Source of the DNA: Aquisalinus luteolus
GTDB lineage: Bacteria > Pseudomonadota > Alphaproteobacteria > Caulobacterales > Parvularculaceae
Direction: 5' to 3'
Length of the DNA stretch: 64,000 nucleotides
Assembly (NCBI RefSeq): GCF_009712425.2
Contig: NZ_VCJR02000003.1
Location: 186,001-250,000, forward strand
Part shown: in pieces, positions 35,129 to 44,519 of the stretch
How positions within the stretch are numbered: the stretch's first letter is position 1
Layout of the letters: the number at the start of each line of letters is the position of its first letter
Program-made: the position numbers and the translations under genes
The notes under the pieces: model-generated
Database searches by the model: none
Told to the model about the DNA's origin: nothing
What the model saw: the letters and a program-made list of their open reading frames with translations, nothing else

Positions 35129-35563
35129 ATGAAATCCGCTTCCGCCATCCTCAAGAAGGGTACCGTCTTCCTGCGGGCCTTTGCGCAGACGACGACCACG
35201 GGGCTGTGGATCGGTCATGGCCGGGTGTATGCGACGCCCATCGGCGAGCCGTAGGCGCTCACCGACGCCATCCGGGCCGTCATCGACGCCTCGATCCATG
35301 GCGTGCCGCATCCCCGGCAGGATGAATGGAAAAACGTCCAGAAGCCGATGCTCGACGCCGTCGGCGCCAGAAGCTGGTCAGGGCTGGCCAAGGGCGCCAT
35401 GGCCGTCGGCCTGCAGTGTACGGACGGGATCGTGACCATGACACCGGGCCGTGACTACGAGAAACAGGGCGGCACCAGCCTGCCCGATCAGGCCATCACC
35501 GTGCCCCTCGAGGTGCCGGACCTCGGCCAAAAACTGGTCGAGGCATTCGAGCGCTGCAGCTGA
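35129..35563 (+). pseudogene. Hypothetical protein gene interrupted by one in-frame TAG
   Basis: From ATG 35129 the frame reads MKSASAILKKGTVFLRAFAQ and continues to a single TAG at 35252-35254, codon 42, after ATPIGEP. The same frame then runs unbroken to 35563 (ALTDAIRAVIDASIHGV ... VEAFERCS), with the look of a conserved soluble protein of about 144 residues. One base change (for example CAG to TAG) explains the break. A shorter product could start at GTG/ATG sites after the stop. I cannot assign a function. Confidence 0.7.
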
Positions 35564-35587
35564 CCGGCACGGTCGAAGCCAGATGTC

Positions 35588-36103
35588 TTACTCCGGCGCG
35601 ACCTGCCTCAGTCCGCTGGTTGCGCAGGCAACATCCATGATCACGCCGGGGCTCTTGCTCCAGCCTTTCAACTCATAGCGGTTCTCGCCGAATTTCGACG
35701 GAAACATCATCAGCATCATGGTGGTGCTGTTGGTATCGCCCCAGCTGAAATTGTCGGGCAACTGATCCAGGCTCACCGTCTCCGTTGATGTGGTCTCCAT
35801 GTAAACCTGACCGTCCGTGTTCATTTTCAGGTCCGCGTCATACTTGATCCGCGCAACGTAATTTTTCCCGTTCAGCATCGTCAGTTTGGTGACTTCATAG
35901 ATTTCGACCGTTTGGCCGGTCCTGATGATATTCATGACGGCACGCACCGGTTCGTAGTCGCCGCCTTGCGGCGTCGCCCCGCACTCCCATTCCACGACCC
36001 TGTCGAGATACTCGGCCTGCTCGGTCCATTGCTGCTGGGTCGCGGTCGCCTGCGTTGCCATGGAAGCAGCCGCCATGGCGGCGATGAGTGTGGTCATTGT
36101 CAT
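35588..36103 (-). CDS. Secreted protein of unknown function, paralog A
   Basis: 171 residues with a signal peptide (cut near ATA-TQQQ). Two cysteines (EWECGA near the start and VACATSG near the end) suggest a disulfide. It shares most of its motifs with the product of 37126-37659: DRVVEW-C, IKYDAD, FSWGDT/YSWGDT, GWSKSPGVIMDVAC / GWSQAPGVIMDVSC. Family not recognised; the pair are clearly homologous and separated by one other secreted-protein gene. Confidence 0.8.
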   Translation of the reverse strand: MTMTTLIAAMAAASMATQATATQQQWTEQAEYLDRVVEWECGATPQGGDYEPVRAVMNIIRTGQTVEIYEVTKLTMLNGKNYVARIKYDADLKMNTDGQVYMETTSTETVSLDQLPDNFSWGDTNSTTMMLMMFPSKFGENRYELKGWSKSPGVIMDVACATSGLRQVAPE

Positions 36104-36532
36104 TGATGTTGTCCCCCTCTTGGAAAGCCTGACCGTAGAGGGGGCCGATCCACACCGTCCACCCCCTGTTCAGGTGAGTAAATGGCCCGCGACGTCCAGA
36201 TTGTTATCCCCGCAGCCTCAGCCCCCGCTATAACCACCTTCAAGCCGGGTGAGGACCCGGCGGCGGCGCTTCATCCTCCCGTAACCTGCGGATGAGGGCG
36301 GGCGCATCAGGTTCCGGATTGCATGAGAGGGTGTGCGCAAGTCTCGCATCGTCGATCCGGGCGGTGTTCCGTACCTTGACAGTATGGACCGGAGAGCCGC
36401 GTATCGGCCCGGCACCAGATCACCGCCGTGGAAGTGGGCACCGCCCATACCACTAGATATTCTGACGGACGGTTTCCCGCTTCCACGGGCCCCCTCGATC
36501 TTCCCATACGCTCGCGGGGCAACCCGGCGGCG
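36104..36532. other. 429-base gap without a supported gene
   Basis: G/C-rich stretch between two minus-strand genes. Short open frames occur on both strands but none has a ribosome site, signal peptide or recognisable motif. No strong hairpin with a T-run was seen. It may be remnant sequence. Confidence 0.5.
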
Positions 36533-37024
36533 CTAGAACTGCACGCGCACCACTTCGCGGCAGGTTTCCTGGCCCGGGCGGCGGACGACCATGTCGCACA
36601 GATCCTTCAGGCCGGGTTTCAGCGCGCGGTGGCGCAGATAGGTCAGCCATTGCTCCATGCCGATGTCTTCTTCCAGCTGCTGGACGACCTTGTTGCTGGC
36701 GAGCAGGGCGACGACGCGGTCGCCCATTTCCGGATAGGCACTCGTGTCGATCACATAGGTGTCGTATTCCTTGGTGGTGTAGTCGCGGCAGCGCAGGCCG
36801 ACCCCCAGCGCGACGATAACGACATAAACCTCTTCGCATCGGGCCTCGTCCTGCATCAGCACTTCCTCGCCCGCCAGCTGGCCGGGGCGCGGGTCGACCG
36901 GCTGGGCCGAGCGCTGCATGATCTGGGCCTCCTGCGCGGCCGCGAAGCCGGGCAGGGTAAGGGATGCGGCCATAAGGGCGCCAGCTGCAAGGCTTTTGAT
37001 ATAGGCAGATGTGGGCTTGATCAT
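36533..37024 (-). CDS. Secreted hypothetical protein
   Basis: 163 residues with a signal peptide ending near GFAAA-QE. Four cysteines follow (EARCEEV, LRCRDY, DLCDMV, ETCREV), suggesting two disulfides. A helix-rich C-terminal half contains GMEQWLTYLRHRALKPGLKDL. GGAGAG sits upstream of ATG 37024; a longer in-frame start at 37060 has none. It lies between the two paralogs at 35588 and 37126. No family recognised. Confidence 0.75.
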   Translation of the reverse strand: MIKPTSAYIKSLAAGALMAASLTLPGFAAAQEAQIMQRSAQPVDPRPGQLAGEEVLMQDEARCEEVYVVIVALGVGLRCRDYTTKEYDTYVIDTSAYPEMGDRVVALLASNKVVQQLEEDIGMEQWLTYLRHRALKPGLKDLCDMVVRRPGQETCREVVRVQF

Positions 37025-37125
37025 GGGGTTCTCTCCTTCCCTTGAGCGGGCCTCTCTCATGGCCCGAAAAATATCCTACCCCCAATTGGGGCCGGAATAT
37101 GCCGGGAAGGGTGCCTTGGGCGGGG

Positions 37126-37659
37126 TCAGTCCGGTTTGACCAGCCGTAACCCGCCGGAGGCGCACGAGACGTCCATGATCACGCCGGGGGCCTGGCTCCA
37201 GCCTTTCAGGTCGTATCGTCCTTCGCCGAAGCGGGCCGGCTTCATCGCCAGCATCATTTGCACATTGCTGGTATCGCCCCAGCTATAGCCATAGGGCAGC
37301 TCGTCCATCTCGGCGACCGAGGAGGATGTCGTCAGGAAGAACATCTCGCCATTCGGGTCGATCCTGATATCGGCGTCATATTTGATCTTCGCCTGATAAT
37401 TGCCGGAGGGCAGGGCGAGGCCGTTGGTTTCATAGATGACCGCATTGTACTGGTCGCGGCGGTTGATCCTCATGATCACCTGCACGCCCTTGCGGTTGCC
37501 CTCGCCGCGCGGCACCGCCGAGCAGGACCATTCGATGACGCGGTCGACGAAGGCAGACTGCGTGTCCCATTTCTGCTGCAGGGCCGGTGTCATCTGCAGC
37601 ATGGCAGCGGCGGCCAGCGGGGCGGCAAAAGTGTTGGCGAGTATGGCGGTAATCATCAT
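37126..37659 (-). CDS. Secreted protein of unknown function, paralog B
   Basis: 177 residues with a signal peptide and two cysteines (EWSCSAVP and DVSCASGG). Same order of motifs as the product of 35588-36103 along nearly the whole mature chain, so the two arose by duplication. The conserved tail GWSQAPGVIMDVSC suggests a shared fold. Function unknown. Confidence 0.8.
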   Translation of the reverse strand: MMITAILANTFAAPLAAAAMLQMTPALQQKWDTQSAFVDRVIEWSCSAVPRGEGNRKGVQVIMRINRRDQYNAVIYETNGLALPSGNYQAKIKYDADIRIDPNGEMFFLTTSSSVAEMDELPYGYSWGDTSNVQMMLAMKPARFGEGRYDLKGWSQAPGVIMDVSCASGGLRLVKPD

Positions 37660-37726
37660 CAGTCTCTCCTCTTCAGATTTTTCTTAAAGGCGACCGGCAA
37701 TCGTTCAATACCTTGTTTGGGGGAGG

Positions 37727-38089
37727 TCAGGTGCGCAGGATGCTCTCCATCTTCTTGCCGCGCGCCAGTTCATCGACCAGCTTGTCCATGTAGCGGATCT
37801 CGCGCATCAGCTCTTCCTCGACCTCCTCGACCCGCACGCCACACACGACGCCTGTGATCAGCTCCCGCTTGGGATTAAGGACAGGGGCCTGCGCAAAGAA
37901 CGTCTCGAAGTCGCGCCCGTCCTCCAGCGCTTGCGCCAGGCTTGCGCCTTCATAGCCCGTCAGCCAGCGGATGATTTCATCGAGCTGCTCTTTCGTCCTG
38001 CCCTTTTTCTCGACCTTGTTGACATAGAGCGGATAGACACTGGCAAAGCTCATCGAATAGATGCGATGCGGTTTCTTCGTATCAGCCAT
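37727..38089 (-). CDS. DUF2200 family protein
   Basis: 120 residues matching DUF2200: [39 protein letters not shown], followed by the family's [12 protein letters not shown] and [33 protein letters not shown]. Small cytoplasmic proteins of unknown role found across bacteria. Start ATG 38089 is clear. Confidence 0.93.
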   Translation of the reverse strand: MADTKKPHRIYSMSFASVYPLYVNKVEKKGRTKEQLDEIIRWLTGYEGASLAQALEDGRDFETFFAQAPVLNPKRELITGVVCGVRVEEVEEELMREIRYMDKLVDELARGKKMESILRT

Positions 38090-38210
38090 GGCTTGTCCTC
38101 TCTCGCATTAATGCGGCTATTCTCAAGGAACGTATGCTAGCCTGGAATCCTGTTCCGGTCTTGTCTCACGGTCCAGACGGGGTAGCATCTGACAAACCGA
38201 GGGAAACATC

Positions 38211-38858
38211 ATGTTCACGACCTTCCTTGCTGCTATCGCCGTCATCCTGCAACTCCAACCAGGCACCAAACCTGAAGGTGATGGTTTTACCCGTTGGGAT
38301 GGGCCTTGCCAGAATATGGAATGGTTGCAGTATTCTTCCTCTGCGCCCGGCTTCGACTGTTACGCAATTGCTGAAGCCGAGGAAGTCTACCTGGCCCTTA
38401 TGGTCGGGACTGTTGCAGGCGAACCATTCCCTTATGTCATTCTGCTGAAGCTGCCTGAACAAGGCTGGCGGCTGTCGGCCTATGGCTATGATGCCGATTG
38501 GGTGGGGGAGGATGAAATCGCAAGCTGGATCGTTTCCCGGCACGGCTATCGAGCCGATCTGTCATCGGAAGCTGTTGCTCCTTTCCTTGAGGCCGTGGGC
38601 AGTGGATCTTATGACGGAATTCCCGATGTTGCCCCTTATCCCGTGAGCGAGGACGACGCCTACGAAATCATTTGCATCGACGGGTCTACGCTCAACATCA
38701 CAATCAAGACCAAAGCAGGTGTAACCACCGGCAGACGACATGGCTGTGCTGGCCGCACGCTTCTTGATGAGTTTGCCGAGGAACTGTCGGCGCTGGCAAC
38801 TGAAAGAGAGCCGGTGATGGCTCGTTATCTCGATGTGCTGAGCCAAAAAGAGGATTAG
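38211..38858 (+). CDS. Secreted hypothetical protein
   Basis: 215 residues with a short hydrophobic N-terminus (MFTTFLAAIAVILQL) that is probably a signal peptide. Four cysteines (GPCQNM, FDCYAI, IICIDG, HGCAGR) may form two disulfides. The domain is not recognised. Its last 4 bases overlap the end of the convergent LytTR gene. Confidence 0.75.
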   Translation: MFTTFLAAIAVILQLQPGTKPEGDGFTRWDGPCQNMEWLQYSSSAPGFDCYAIAEAEEVYLALMVGTVAGEPFPYVILLKLPEQGWRLSAYGYDADWVGEDEIASWIVSRHGYRADLSSEAVAPFLEAVGSGSYDGIPDVAPYPVSEDDAYEIICIDGSTLNITIKTKAGVTTGRRHGCAGRTLLDEFAEELSALATEREPVMARYLDVLSQKED

Positions 38859-39643
38859 GCCAGCAATTCTTCACTCACTGTCTTGGCAAAGGACCGCGAA
38901 ACCGGCGCTTGCCTGCCCGATTTCAGGATGAGGCAAAGCTTGCCGTTTTCCCGCGCCGTGTCCGCGACGCCGTCCCGTGACACCCACCAGCCGCGATGGG
39001 TCTGTACCCCGTCGGCATCTTCTAGCTCACGCAGGGCATCGGACAGGCGCATCAGGATCAGCTCTTCGCCCCGGTCCGTGTGGACGCGCAGGTAATGGTC
39101 CTCCGACGAGACGGCATGGAGCGTCGCGCCGCGATATTTCACCGGCAGGCGGTCCATGAACCGTGCCGCGGGAGAGGGGCGCTCAGTCGCTGTCTTCGCT
39201 GGCCCAGTGCTTTCCGGCGCATCCTCGCCCGGGGCGGGCCCGATCAGCCCGAACGCCTTGAAGGCGATATAGCCGAGAGTGATGTTGGTCAGCGAGATGA
39301 CGATGACATAGCCATAGCGCACAACCCATGTCACGGGTGACCATAGCGGGTTGAAGCCATACTGGAAGGCGGCGAGCACCAGGGTCACCGGTGCGGAAAC
39401 GATGGCGGCGATGAGCAGGATGTGCAGGGCCGGGTGGCGGTCACGCAGTGCATCGTCGATCACCCAGGGCGTCACCAGCGCGGTCGCCAGATTGCCGACG
39501 ACGAAGGTGCTGGTCCAGAAAAACACACGCTCCTGAAAGGGCATGTAGTCGGTGTTGTAAACGCTCCAGAACGAAAACAGGAGGCCCATCACCAGGGAGA
39601 AGGCAACGGCCCCCAGAATGAAATTTCGCTGTGATAACTGCAT
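38855..39643 (-). CDS. Membrane-bound LytTR-family transcription regulator
   Basis: 262 residues. Four hydrophobic helices occupy residues 1-130, followed by a Pro/Glu-rich linker and a C-terminal LytTR DNA-binding domain (about 165-262) with LHAVSSEDHYLRVHTDRGEELILMRLSDALREL, THRGWWVS and VSRSFAKTVSEEL. Such membrane LytTR proteins in alphaproteobacteria usually regulate adjacent membrane genes. It diverges from the ABA4-like gene with a palindrome between them. Confidence 0.92.
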   Translation of the reverse strand: MQLSQRNFILGAVAFSLVMGLLFSFWSVYNTDYMPFQERVFFWTSTFVVGNLATALVTPWVIDDALRDRHPALHILLIAAIVSAPVTLVLAAFQYGFNPLWSPVTWVVRYGYVIVISLTNITLGYIAFKAFGLIGPAPGEDAPESTGPAKTATERPSPAARFMDRLPVKYRGATLHAVSSEDHYLRVHTDRGEELILMRLSDALRELEDADGVQTHRGWWVSRDGVADTARENGKLCLILKSGRQAPVSRSFAKTVSEELLA

Positions 39644-39654
39644 CTTACGCCCTG

Positions 39655-39675
39655 CATTTCACGCTTCGCGAAATG
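39655..39675. promoter_or_regulatory. Inverted repeat in the LytTR / ABA4-like divergent promoter region
   Basis: CATTTCACG and CGCGAAATG form an 8-of-9 inverted repeat around CTT, eleven bases upstream of the LytTR start codon and about 110 before the ABA4-like gene. It is a candidate autoregulatory operator. The spacer beyond it (39676-39785) holds no other clear element. Confidence 0.45.
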
Positions 39676-39785
39676 AAATTACAGCAATTGGCGCATGATT
39701 CCAGATGTTTCGCGTAAACACGCTCGCGCCCTTGGTCGTTGCCCGACAAGGTCCGCTCATCCGCAGATGAAAGGACCTGAAAATC

Positions 39786-40235
39786 ATGTTTGCCGACTTC
39801 GATACGCTCTTTGGCTGGAGCAATAATCTCGCCCTTATCGGATGGCTCTTGCTCATCCTGCTGCCGCGCTGGACCTGGCTGACCACGACCACCGGCATTA
39901 TCATTCCCGCCCTGTTGAGCGTCTTCTATGGCGGCCTTGCAATGGCGAGTTTCGCGACGATCGATGGTGGCGGCTTCGGTTCGATCGATCAGGTCCGGGC
40001 GCTGTTCACCTCCGATGCCGGCCTGCTCGCCGGCTGGGTTCACTATCTGGCCTTCGATCTCGCCATCGGTACATGGATCGCCCGGCGGTCGGATGAACAG
40101 GGCCTGTCACGGCTGGTACAGACGCCGATCCTGATCGCGACATTCCTGTTCGGGCCGCTCGGCTTCCTGCTGCACGTGCTGACCGGCACCGCATGGCGGG
40201 CACTGGAAACGCGCAAGGGCGAGGTGGCAGCATGA
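39786..40235 (+). CDS. ABA4-like (DUF4281) membrane protein
   Basis: 149 residues with four hydrophobic helices. Matches the ABA4-like family: LFGWSNNLALIGWLLLILLP near the start, GWVHYLAFDLAIGTWIARR in the middle and a final helix with FLFGPLGFLLHVL. Plant ABA4 acts in neoxanthin formation; bacterial members have no established role. Overlaps the next gene by 4 bases (ATGA) and is likely regulated by the divergent LytTR protein. Confidence 0.9.
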   Translation: MFADFDTLFGWSNNLALIGWLLLILLPRWTWLTTTTGIIIPALLSVFYGGLAMASFATIDGGGFGSIDQVRALFTSDAGLLAGWVHYLAFDLAIGTWIARRSDEQGLSRLVQTPILIATFLFGPLGFLLHVLTGTAWRALETRKGEVAA

Positions 40236-41041
40236 CCCGCTTTACCCTTGCTGAACGGGCCTGGCTGCAGGCCGCTCTCTTCCTGCTCGCCCTTGTGCCC
40301 GTCACGCTCGTCGCCGGTGCCCTGGATGACCGGTTGCTGAACGACATTTCCGTCTGGGTGAAGCCGATGAAGTTTCATGTCTCCACAGCGATCCACCTGC
40401 TCACGCTGGGTATTCTCGTGCGCTTTCTGCCGGATCGCACGCGGGGCGCAGCCTGGCTCAGCGGCCTCGCCCTTGTCTCCGCCGGTGCCGCGATATTGGA
40501 GATCCTGGTGATCACGGTGCAGGCAGCCCGTGGTGTCGCTTCGCACTTCAACAACGACACGATGATCGATTCGGTGATTTACGGGCTTATGGGTATCGGG
40601 GTGATGCTGGTCATCCTGCCAACGCCGATCATCGGCGGCAGGTTTCTGGCGGCAAAGACGACGGACCGGCTTGGGGGCGGCCTTAAGCTCGGGACCGGCC
40701 TGGGGCTGATCCTCGGCTTTATCCTGACGCTGGTCATTGCCGGGTACATGTCGATGCAGCCGACCGGCCACTGGGTGGATGCGCCGCGCACGGATCTTGG
40801 CGGCGTGCCGATCGTCGGCTGGTCGCGCCAGGGCGGTGACCTGCGCGTGCCGCACTTCTTTGCCACGCATCTGATGCAGGCTCTGCCGCTTGTCGGGTAT
40901 TTCGCCGACAAACTGGCAGGGAAAAGGGCAAGGGTAATCGTCTGGATCGCGGCGATAGCAGGCTCGGTGATCGCTATCGCAACCTTCATGCAGGCACTGG
41001 CCGGGCAGCCATTTATTGGCGAAGGTTTTATCCTGTTTTAA
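40232..41041 (+). CDS. Polytopic membrane protein of unknown function
   Basis: 269 residues with about seven hydrophobic helices. The stretch NDISVWVKPMKFHVSTAIHLL, with a W-x-KPxKF core, recurs in a family of uncharacterised bacterial membrane proteins I recall only as hypothetical. Translationally coupled to the ABA4-like gene, so the two may act together. ATG 40232 follows GAGGTGG. Confidence 0.8.
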   Translation: MTRFTLAERAWLQAALFLLALVPVTLVAGALDDRLLNDISVWVKPMKFHVSTAIHLLTLGILVRFLPDRTRGAAWLSGLALVSAGAAILEILVITVQAARGVASHFNNDTMIDSVIYGLMGIGVMLVILPTPIIGGRFLAAKTTDRLGGGLKLGTGLGLILGFILTLVIAGYMSMQPTGHWVDAPRTDLGGVPIVGWSRQGGDLRVPHFFATHLMQALPLVGYFADKLAGKRARVIVWIAAIAGSVIAIATFMQALAGQPFIGEGFILF

Positions 41042-41176
41042 AATCCGTGTGGTAACTTTTCTCAAGGCGCGGCAGGGTGGTCTTGCCCTTGACCCGAGCA
41101 ACGGCACTGTGGAACCCTGCACGCGTCAGAGAGAGAAGATGAAGGGCCTGTTTGAAAGGCGGAAAGAGGGGATTTC

Positions 41177-41983
41177 ATGTCCATGCGTTCAACCATCATC
41201 GCCTGCACGGCTGTGGCAGCACTCGTTGCCGGATGTGGCAGTTCACCTTATGTCGACGCGCCGAACTGGCTGACGGCGGACAATTCACCAGTCTGGACAG
41301 CGCCTGAACGAGCGGACTTTGTAGACAGCATCACGCCGGGTGAGACGACCCTGGGGGAAGTGACGGCACGGTACGGCCCTGCCATGGCTTACAGCAATGA
41401 TGCGGACGGGAGTGAGATCACGGCTGAACTGGTCTGGTATGGAAAGACCGGTTTCGACCAGCCCTGGGCGGCGGTGGTCATTCCCGGCTATTATCAGGAG
41501 TGGAGCGATGCCTCGCCGGTTCTCGCTGTCTATAACAGCGAGGGCGCACGCAAGACACAGCGCGATACCGGCGGTAGCGTTGCGAAAGCGCGGCCGGCTG
41601 CACAGGCTTCGCCGTCCGCGGCAGCGCAGACACCTCCGGAAGGTGAGGGTGACGGGCCTGAAGAAGTCGATGCCAGCGCAGTGGCCCTCGCCGATGGGGT
41701 TATCGGGCCTGATGACATTGATGATGACCTCGCCGCTGAAATGGCGGCATTTGGCGAGACAGGGGCTACCGTTGCGGACTTCCGCTCTGAATATGGGGCG
41801 GCTGCGGAATATCAGGAGGATGTTCGTTTCTTCCGCAAGGTCGGCTCAACGCTTTATTATGGCAGCGGATATGGTGATGGGCCCAGTATCTGGGTCGAGT
41901 TCGATGGCAATGACCGCTACAGATCGGCCATGATCCATGTGCCGCGCGGGCGAGGTCAGGCACCCTATGAGCGGTTCTTCTGA
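41177..41983 (+). CDS. Lipoprotein with two SmpA/OmlA-like modules
   Basis: 268 residues. Lipobox ALVAGC. A first module contains ITPGETTLGEVTARYGPA, a second TGATVADFRSEYGAAAEY; both follow the 'G.t...v...yG.p' pattern of BamE/SmpA-type domains. An Ala/Pro/Glu-rich linker (about 130-165) joins them. Probably an outer-membrane lipoprotein; partners unknown. AGAGGGG precedes ATG 41177. Confidence 0.75.
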   Translation: MSMRSTIIACTAVAALVAGCGSSPYVDAPNWLTADNSPVWTAPERADFVDSITPGETTLGEVTARYGPAMAYSNDADGSEITAELVWYGKTGFDQPWAAVVIPGYYQEWSDASPVLAVYNSEGARKTQRDTGGSVAKARPAAQASPSAAAQTPPEGEGDGPEEVDASAVALADGVIGPDDIDDDLAAEMAAFGETGATVADFRSEYGAAAEYQEDVRFFRKVGSTLYYGSGYGDGPSIWVEFDGNDRYRSAMIHVPRGRGQAPYERFF

Positions 41984-42025
41984 CGCAAGGATACTCTATC
42001 CGTGAGCTGATGATATAGTGCCAAC

Positions 42026-43216
42026 CTACTGGCTGGCACCTCTCAGGAGAGCCTCAAGGGCCTGCTCGTCTGCAATCTCGTTACGGTTGCGATCGAACAG
42101 CCCGAACCCGAAATTACCGGTATGGCCATTGTCCCAATAGACAGGCACGAGGCCGTGCTCCAGCGCCGAGCGGGTGACATATTCCAGATACCAAGCACGC
42201 GAGGCGAGGTGACGTTCCAGCGCTTCACCCTTTAGATTGCGGCGGGAAATTGCGCCATATTCGCCCAGAAGGACAGGTACACCCTTGTCTGTGAACTGGT
42301 GCTGCATCATGGCGAACAGATCGTCGACCATGTCTTCCTCACCCCAGTTGGCATTGCGGTCACGCATTTTGCTATAGTGATAGTCCTCTCCCCAGAAGAA
42401 GAACATCTTGCCCCAGTTTTCGTCCTTTTCCATCCCTGCAAAATTCCAGGGTGTATAGAAATGGACTTCCGCCATCATCCGGTCAGCGACAGTGTCTTCC
42501 GGCATGCCAGGCCAAAGGTCGCGGGTTTTTTCGATATCGGTTCGCGGTCCCTGAAGGATCAGTGTACGATAGGCATTGCGCCCGCCGGTTTCGCGCACGG
42601 CATCGACGAAGATCTGGTGATAGTCGGCAAGAACCGCCATCTGGCTCTGGTTATCGACATTGGGCTCGTTGGCACCAGCAAAGACGAGGCGCTCGTCATG
42701 GTCGCGGAAATGCGTGGCGATCTGCTGCCAATAGGCTCGTTGCCTGGGCGCGACGTCGTCTCTGGCCTCGCGGGTGACGTTGTTTTCAAGCCAGCCGCCA
42801 TCCCAGTGGATGTTGATGACGACATACATGTCCTCCGCAATTGCATAGTCGACAACCTCTGTCACCCGGTCGAGCCAGGCGTCATCGATCTTGCCGGTCT
42901 GCGTATCTGCATACTGGTCCCACGCCACGGGCAGGCGGATCGTGTTAAAGCCGCTGTCACTGACAAGACTGATGAATTCCTTAGTGACCATCGGGTTGCC
43001 CCAGCCGGTCTCCCCTCCGCTCGCTTCCAGCGTATTGCCCAAATTCCAGCCGAGGCCCATATCGGCCGCGATCTGCATGGCGTTCTTTTCCATGCCGCTT
43101 CGGTCTGCCTCGATCGGACTTGTGTTGTAATCTGGCAGGGTCTCACCGGCGGCAGCGCCCCACGAAAAGCTATATGCGGCCAGCATGGCGGCCATCAGAA
43201 GGCGGATGAATTTCAC
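42026..43216 (-). CDS. Secreted GH5 family endoglucanase (cellulase)
   Basis: 396 residues with a signal peptide ending near GAAAG. Glycoside hydrolase family 5 signatures: MGLGWNLGNTLEA, GFNTIRLPVAWDQY, YVVINIHWDGGW, general acid Glu in FAGANEPNV and the nucleophile Glu in VPVLLGEYGA. Expected to cleave beta-1,4-glucans outside the cytoplasm, possibly exported through the gsp system. Divergent from the CE2-type esterase gene. Confidence 0.94.
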   Translation of the reverse strand: MKFIRLLMAAMLAAYSFSWGAAAGETLPDYNTSPIEADRSGMEKNAMQIAADMGLGWNLGNTLEASGGETGWGNPMVTKEFISLVSDSGFNTIRLPVAWDQYADTQTGKIDDAWLDRVTEVVDYAIAEDMYVVINIHWDGGWLENNVTREARDDVAPRQRAYWQQIATHFRDHDERLVFAGANEPNVDNQSQMAVLADYHQIFVDAVRETGGRNAYRTLILQGPRTDIEKTRDLWPGMPEDTVADRMMAEVHFYTPWNFAGMEKDENWGKMFFFWGEDYHYSKMRDRNANWGEEDMVDDLFAMMQHQFTDKGVPVLLGEYGAISRRNLKGEALERHLASRAWYLEYVTRSALEHGLVPVYWDNGHTGNFGFGLFDRNRNEIADEQALEALLRGASQ

Positions 43217-43403
43217 GATCGTTTCCTCTCGACTTGCGCGGTAGTTCTTTTGGGCGAGACCCTAAGGCCAAGCACATGCTGCGTCAATTTTGTTTCATGA
43301 GAGGAAATCTTTTTATATGAGAAACTTCATGAATTTCTGACATAGCCAACTGGCGCCGGATCGGTCATGGTCCCGGCGGAGAAATTAACGCGAGGGATGA
43401 AAA

Positions 43404-44519
43404 ATGACCAAGCCTTTTGCCCGACTGCCGATGCTCGCCTGTATGGCGATGTCAGGCCTTGTGTTGGCACCAGCCGGTGCATTTGCGCAGTCTATAGAAC
43501 AGGTCGACGCTGTGCCGGAGATGGCAACGCCGCTGCCCGTCTATATCGGCGGGCGCGTCGTCGATGCCGGGGCGCACTGGAAGCGGCAATGGCCGGGGAC
43601 ATATTTTGAGACAGCCTTCGAGGGGCGTGAGGCTTACATCGAAATCGGTGATGGCGATGTCATGCTGAACGTCATCGTTGATGCTGGCCAGCCTGTGAGG
43701 TTGATCAAGCCCGAGGCCGGCCTGTATCGGATCAGCGGATTGGCAGACGGTACCCACTCCCTGAAAGTCCAGGTGATCAGCGAAAGCCAGGCCGGCGCGA
43801 CGGCCATTGGCAGTGTCTACACGACGGGATCGTACACGCCGCTTAAAACGCGCGGGCCGCAGATCGAGTTTATCGGCGACTCCCATACAGTCGGTTATGG
43901 CAATACATCCACGACGCGAGACTGCACGCAGGAAGATGTGTGGTTGACGACCGATACATCGCAGGGACCGGCGGGCGTCATTGCCGGTCATTATGGTGCC
44001 GACTATCAGGTCAATGCGATCTCCGGCCGCGGCATCGTGCGTAACTATGATGGTGGGGCGGGCGACACGCTGCCTGCAGCCTATCCATTTGCGCTGCTGA
44101 ATGACGATACGACCTATGAGCCGGAAGGCTGGGCACCGGAAGTCGTTGTTATTTCTCTCGGCACGAATGACTTCTCGACAGAGCTGAAGCCAGAGGAGAA
44201 ATGGGCAACGCGCGATGCACTGCAGCAGGATTTTGCCAGCACTTATGTCGCTTTTGTCGAGATGCTTCACGAGCGCTACCCTGGTGCGTCCTTCATACTC
44301 TGGGCGACAGATCTGGCAGATGGCGAGATTGCCGCGATGGGAGAAGCCGTCGCCGACGAAGTGGTTGCCGCCGGGGATATTGATATCACCTTCATCTCCA
44401 TACCGGGCCTGGCCATGAGTGGATGTCATTATCATCCGGATACGGCTGATGCAGGGCGCATAGCGGATCAGGTGATCGCCGAGATCGATCTCATATTCGC
44501 TGAAGCAGAAGCTGAATGA
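43404..44519 (+). CDS. Secreted CE2-type SGNH esterase (carbohydrate acetylesterase)
   Basis: 371 residues. After a signal peptide (APAGAFAQ), an N-terminal beta-sandwich (about 40-145) is followed by an SGNH hydrolase domain, the layout of carbohydrate esterase family 2. Catalytic Ser is in IEFIGDSHTVGYGN; Asn in SLGTND; His in GCHYHPDTADAGRIA. CE2 enzymes remove acetyl groups from polysaccharides and some also bind cellulose, fitting the neighbouring GH5 enzyme. The stop overlaps the racemase start (ATGA). Confidence 0.9.
   Translation: MTKPFARLPMLACMAMSGLVLAPAGAFAQSIEQVDAVPEMATPLPVYIGGRVVDAGAHWKRQWPGTYFETAFEGREAYIEIGDGDVMLNVIVDAGQPVRLIKPEAGLYRISGLADGTHSLKVQVISESQAGATAIGSVYTTGSYTPLKTRGPQIEFIGDSHTVGYGNTSTTRDCTQEDVWLTTDTSQGPAGVIAGHYGADYQVNAISGRGIVRNYDGGAGDTLPAAYPFALLNDDTTYEPEGWAPEVVVISLGTNDFSTELKPEEKWATRDALQQDFASTYVAFVEMLHERYPGASFILWATDLADGEIAAMGEAVADEVVAAGDIDITFISIPGLAMSGCHYHPDTADAGRIADQVIAEIDLIFAEAEAE

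Noticed and set aside
36218-36448. 76-codon minus-strand frame in the 36.1-36.5 kb gap
   Set aside because: No ribosome site, no signal or motif; Arg/Pro-rich as expected for chance frames.
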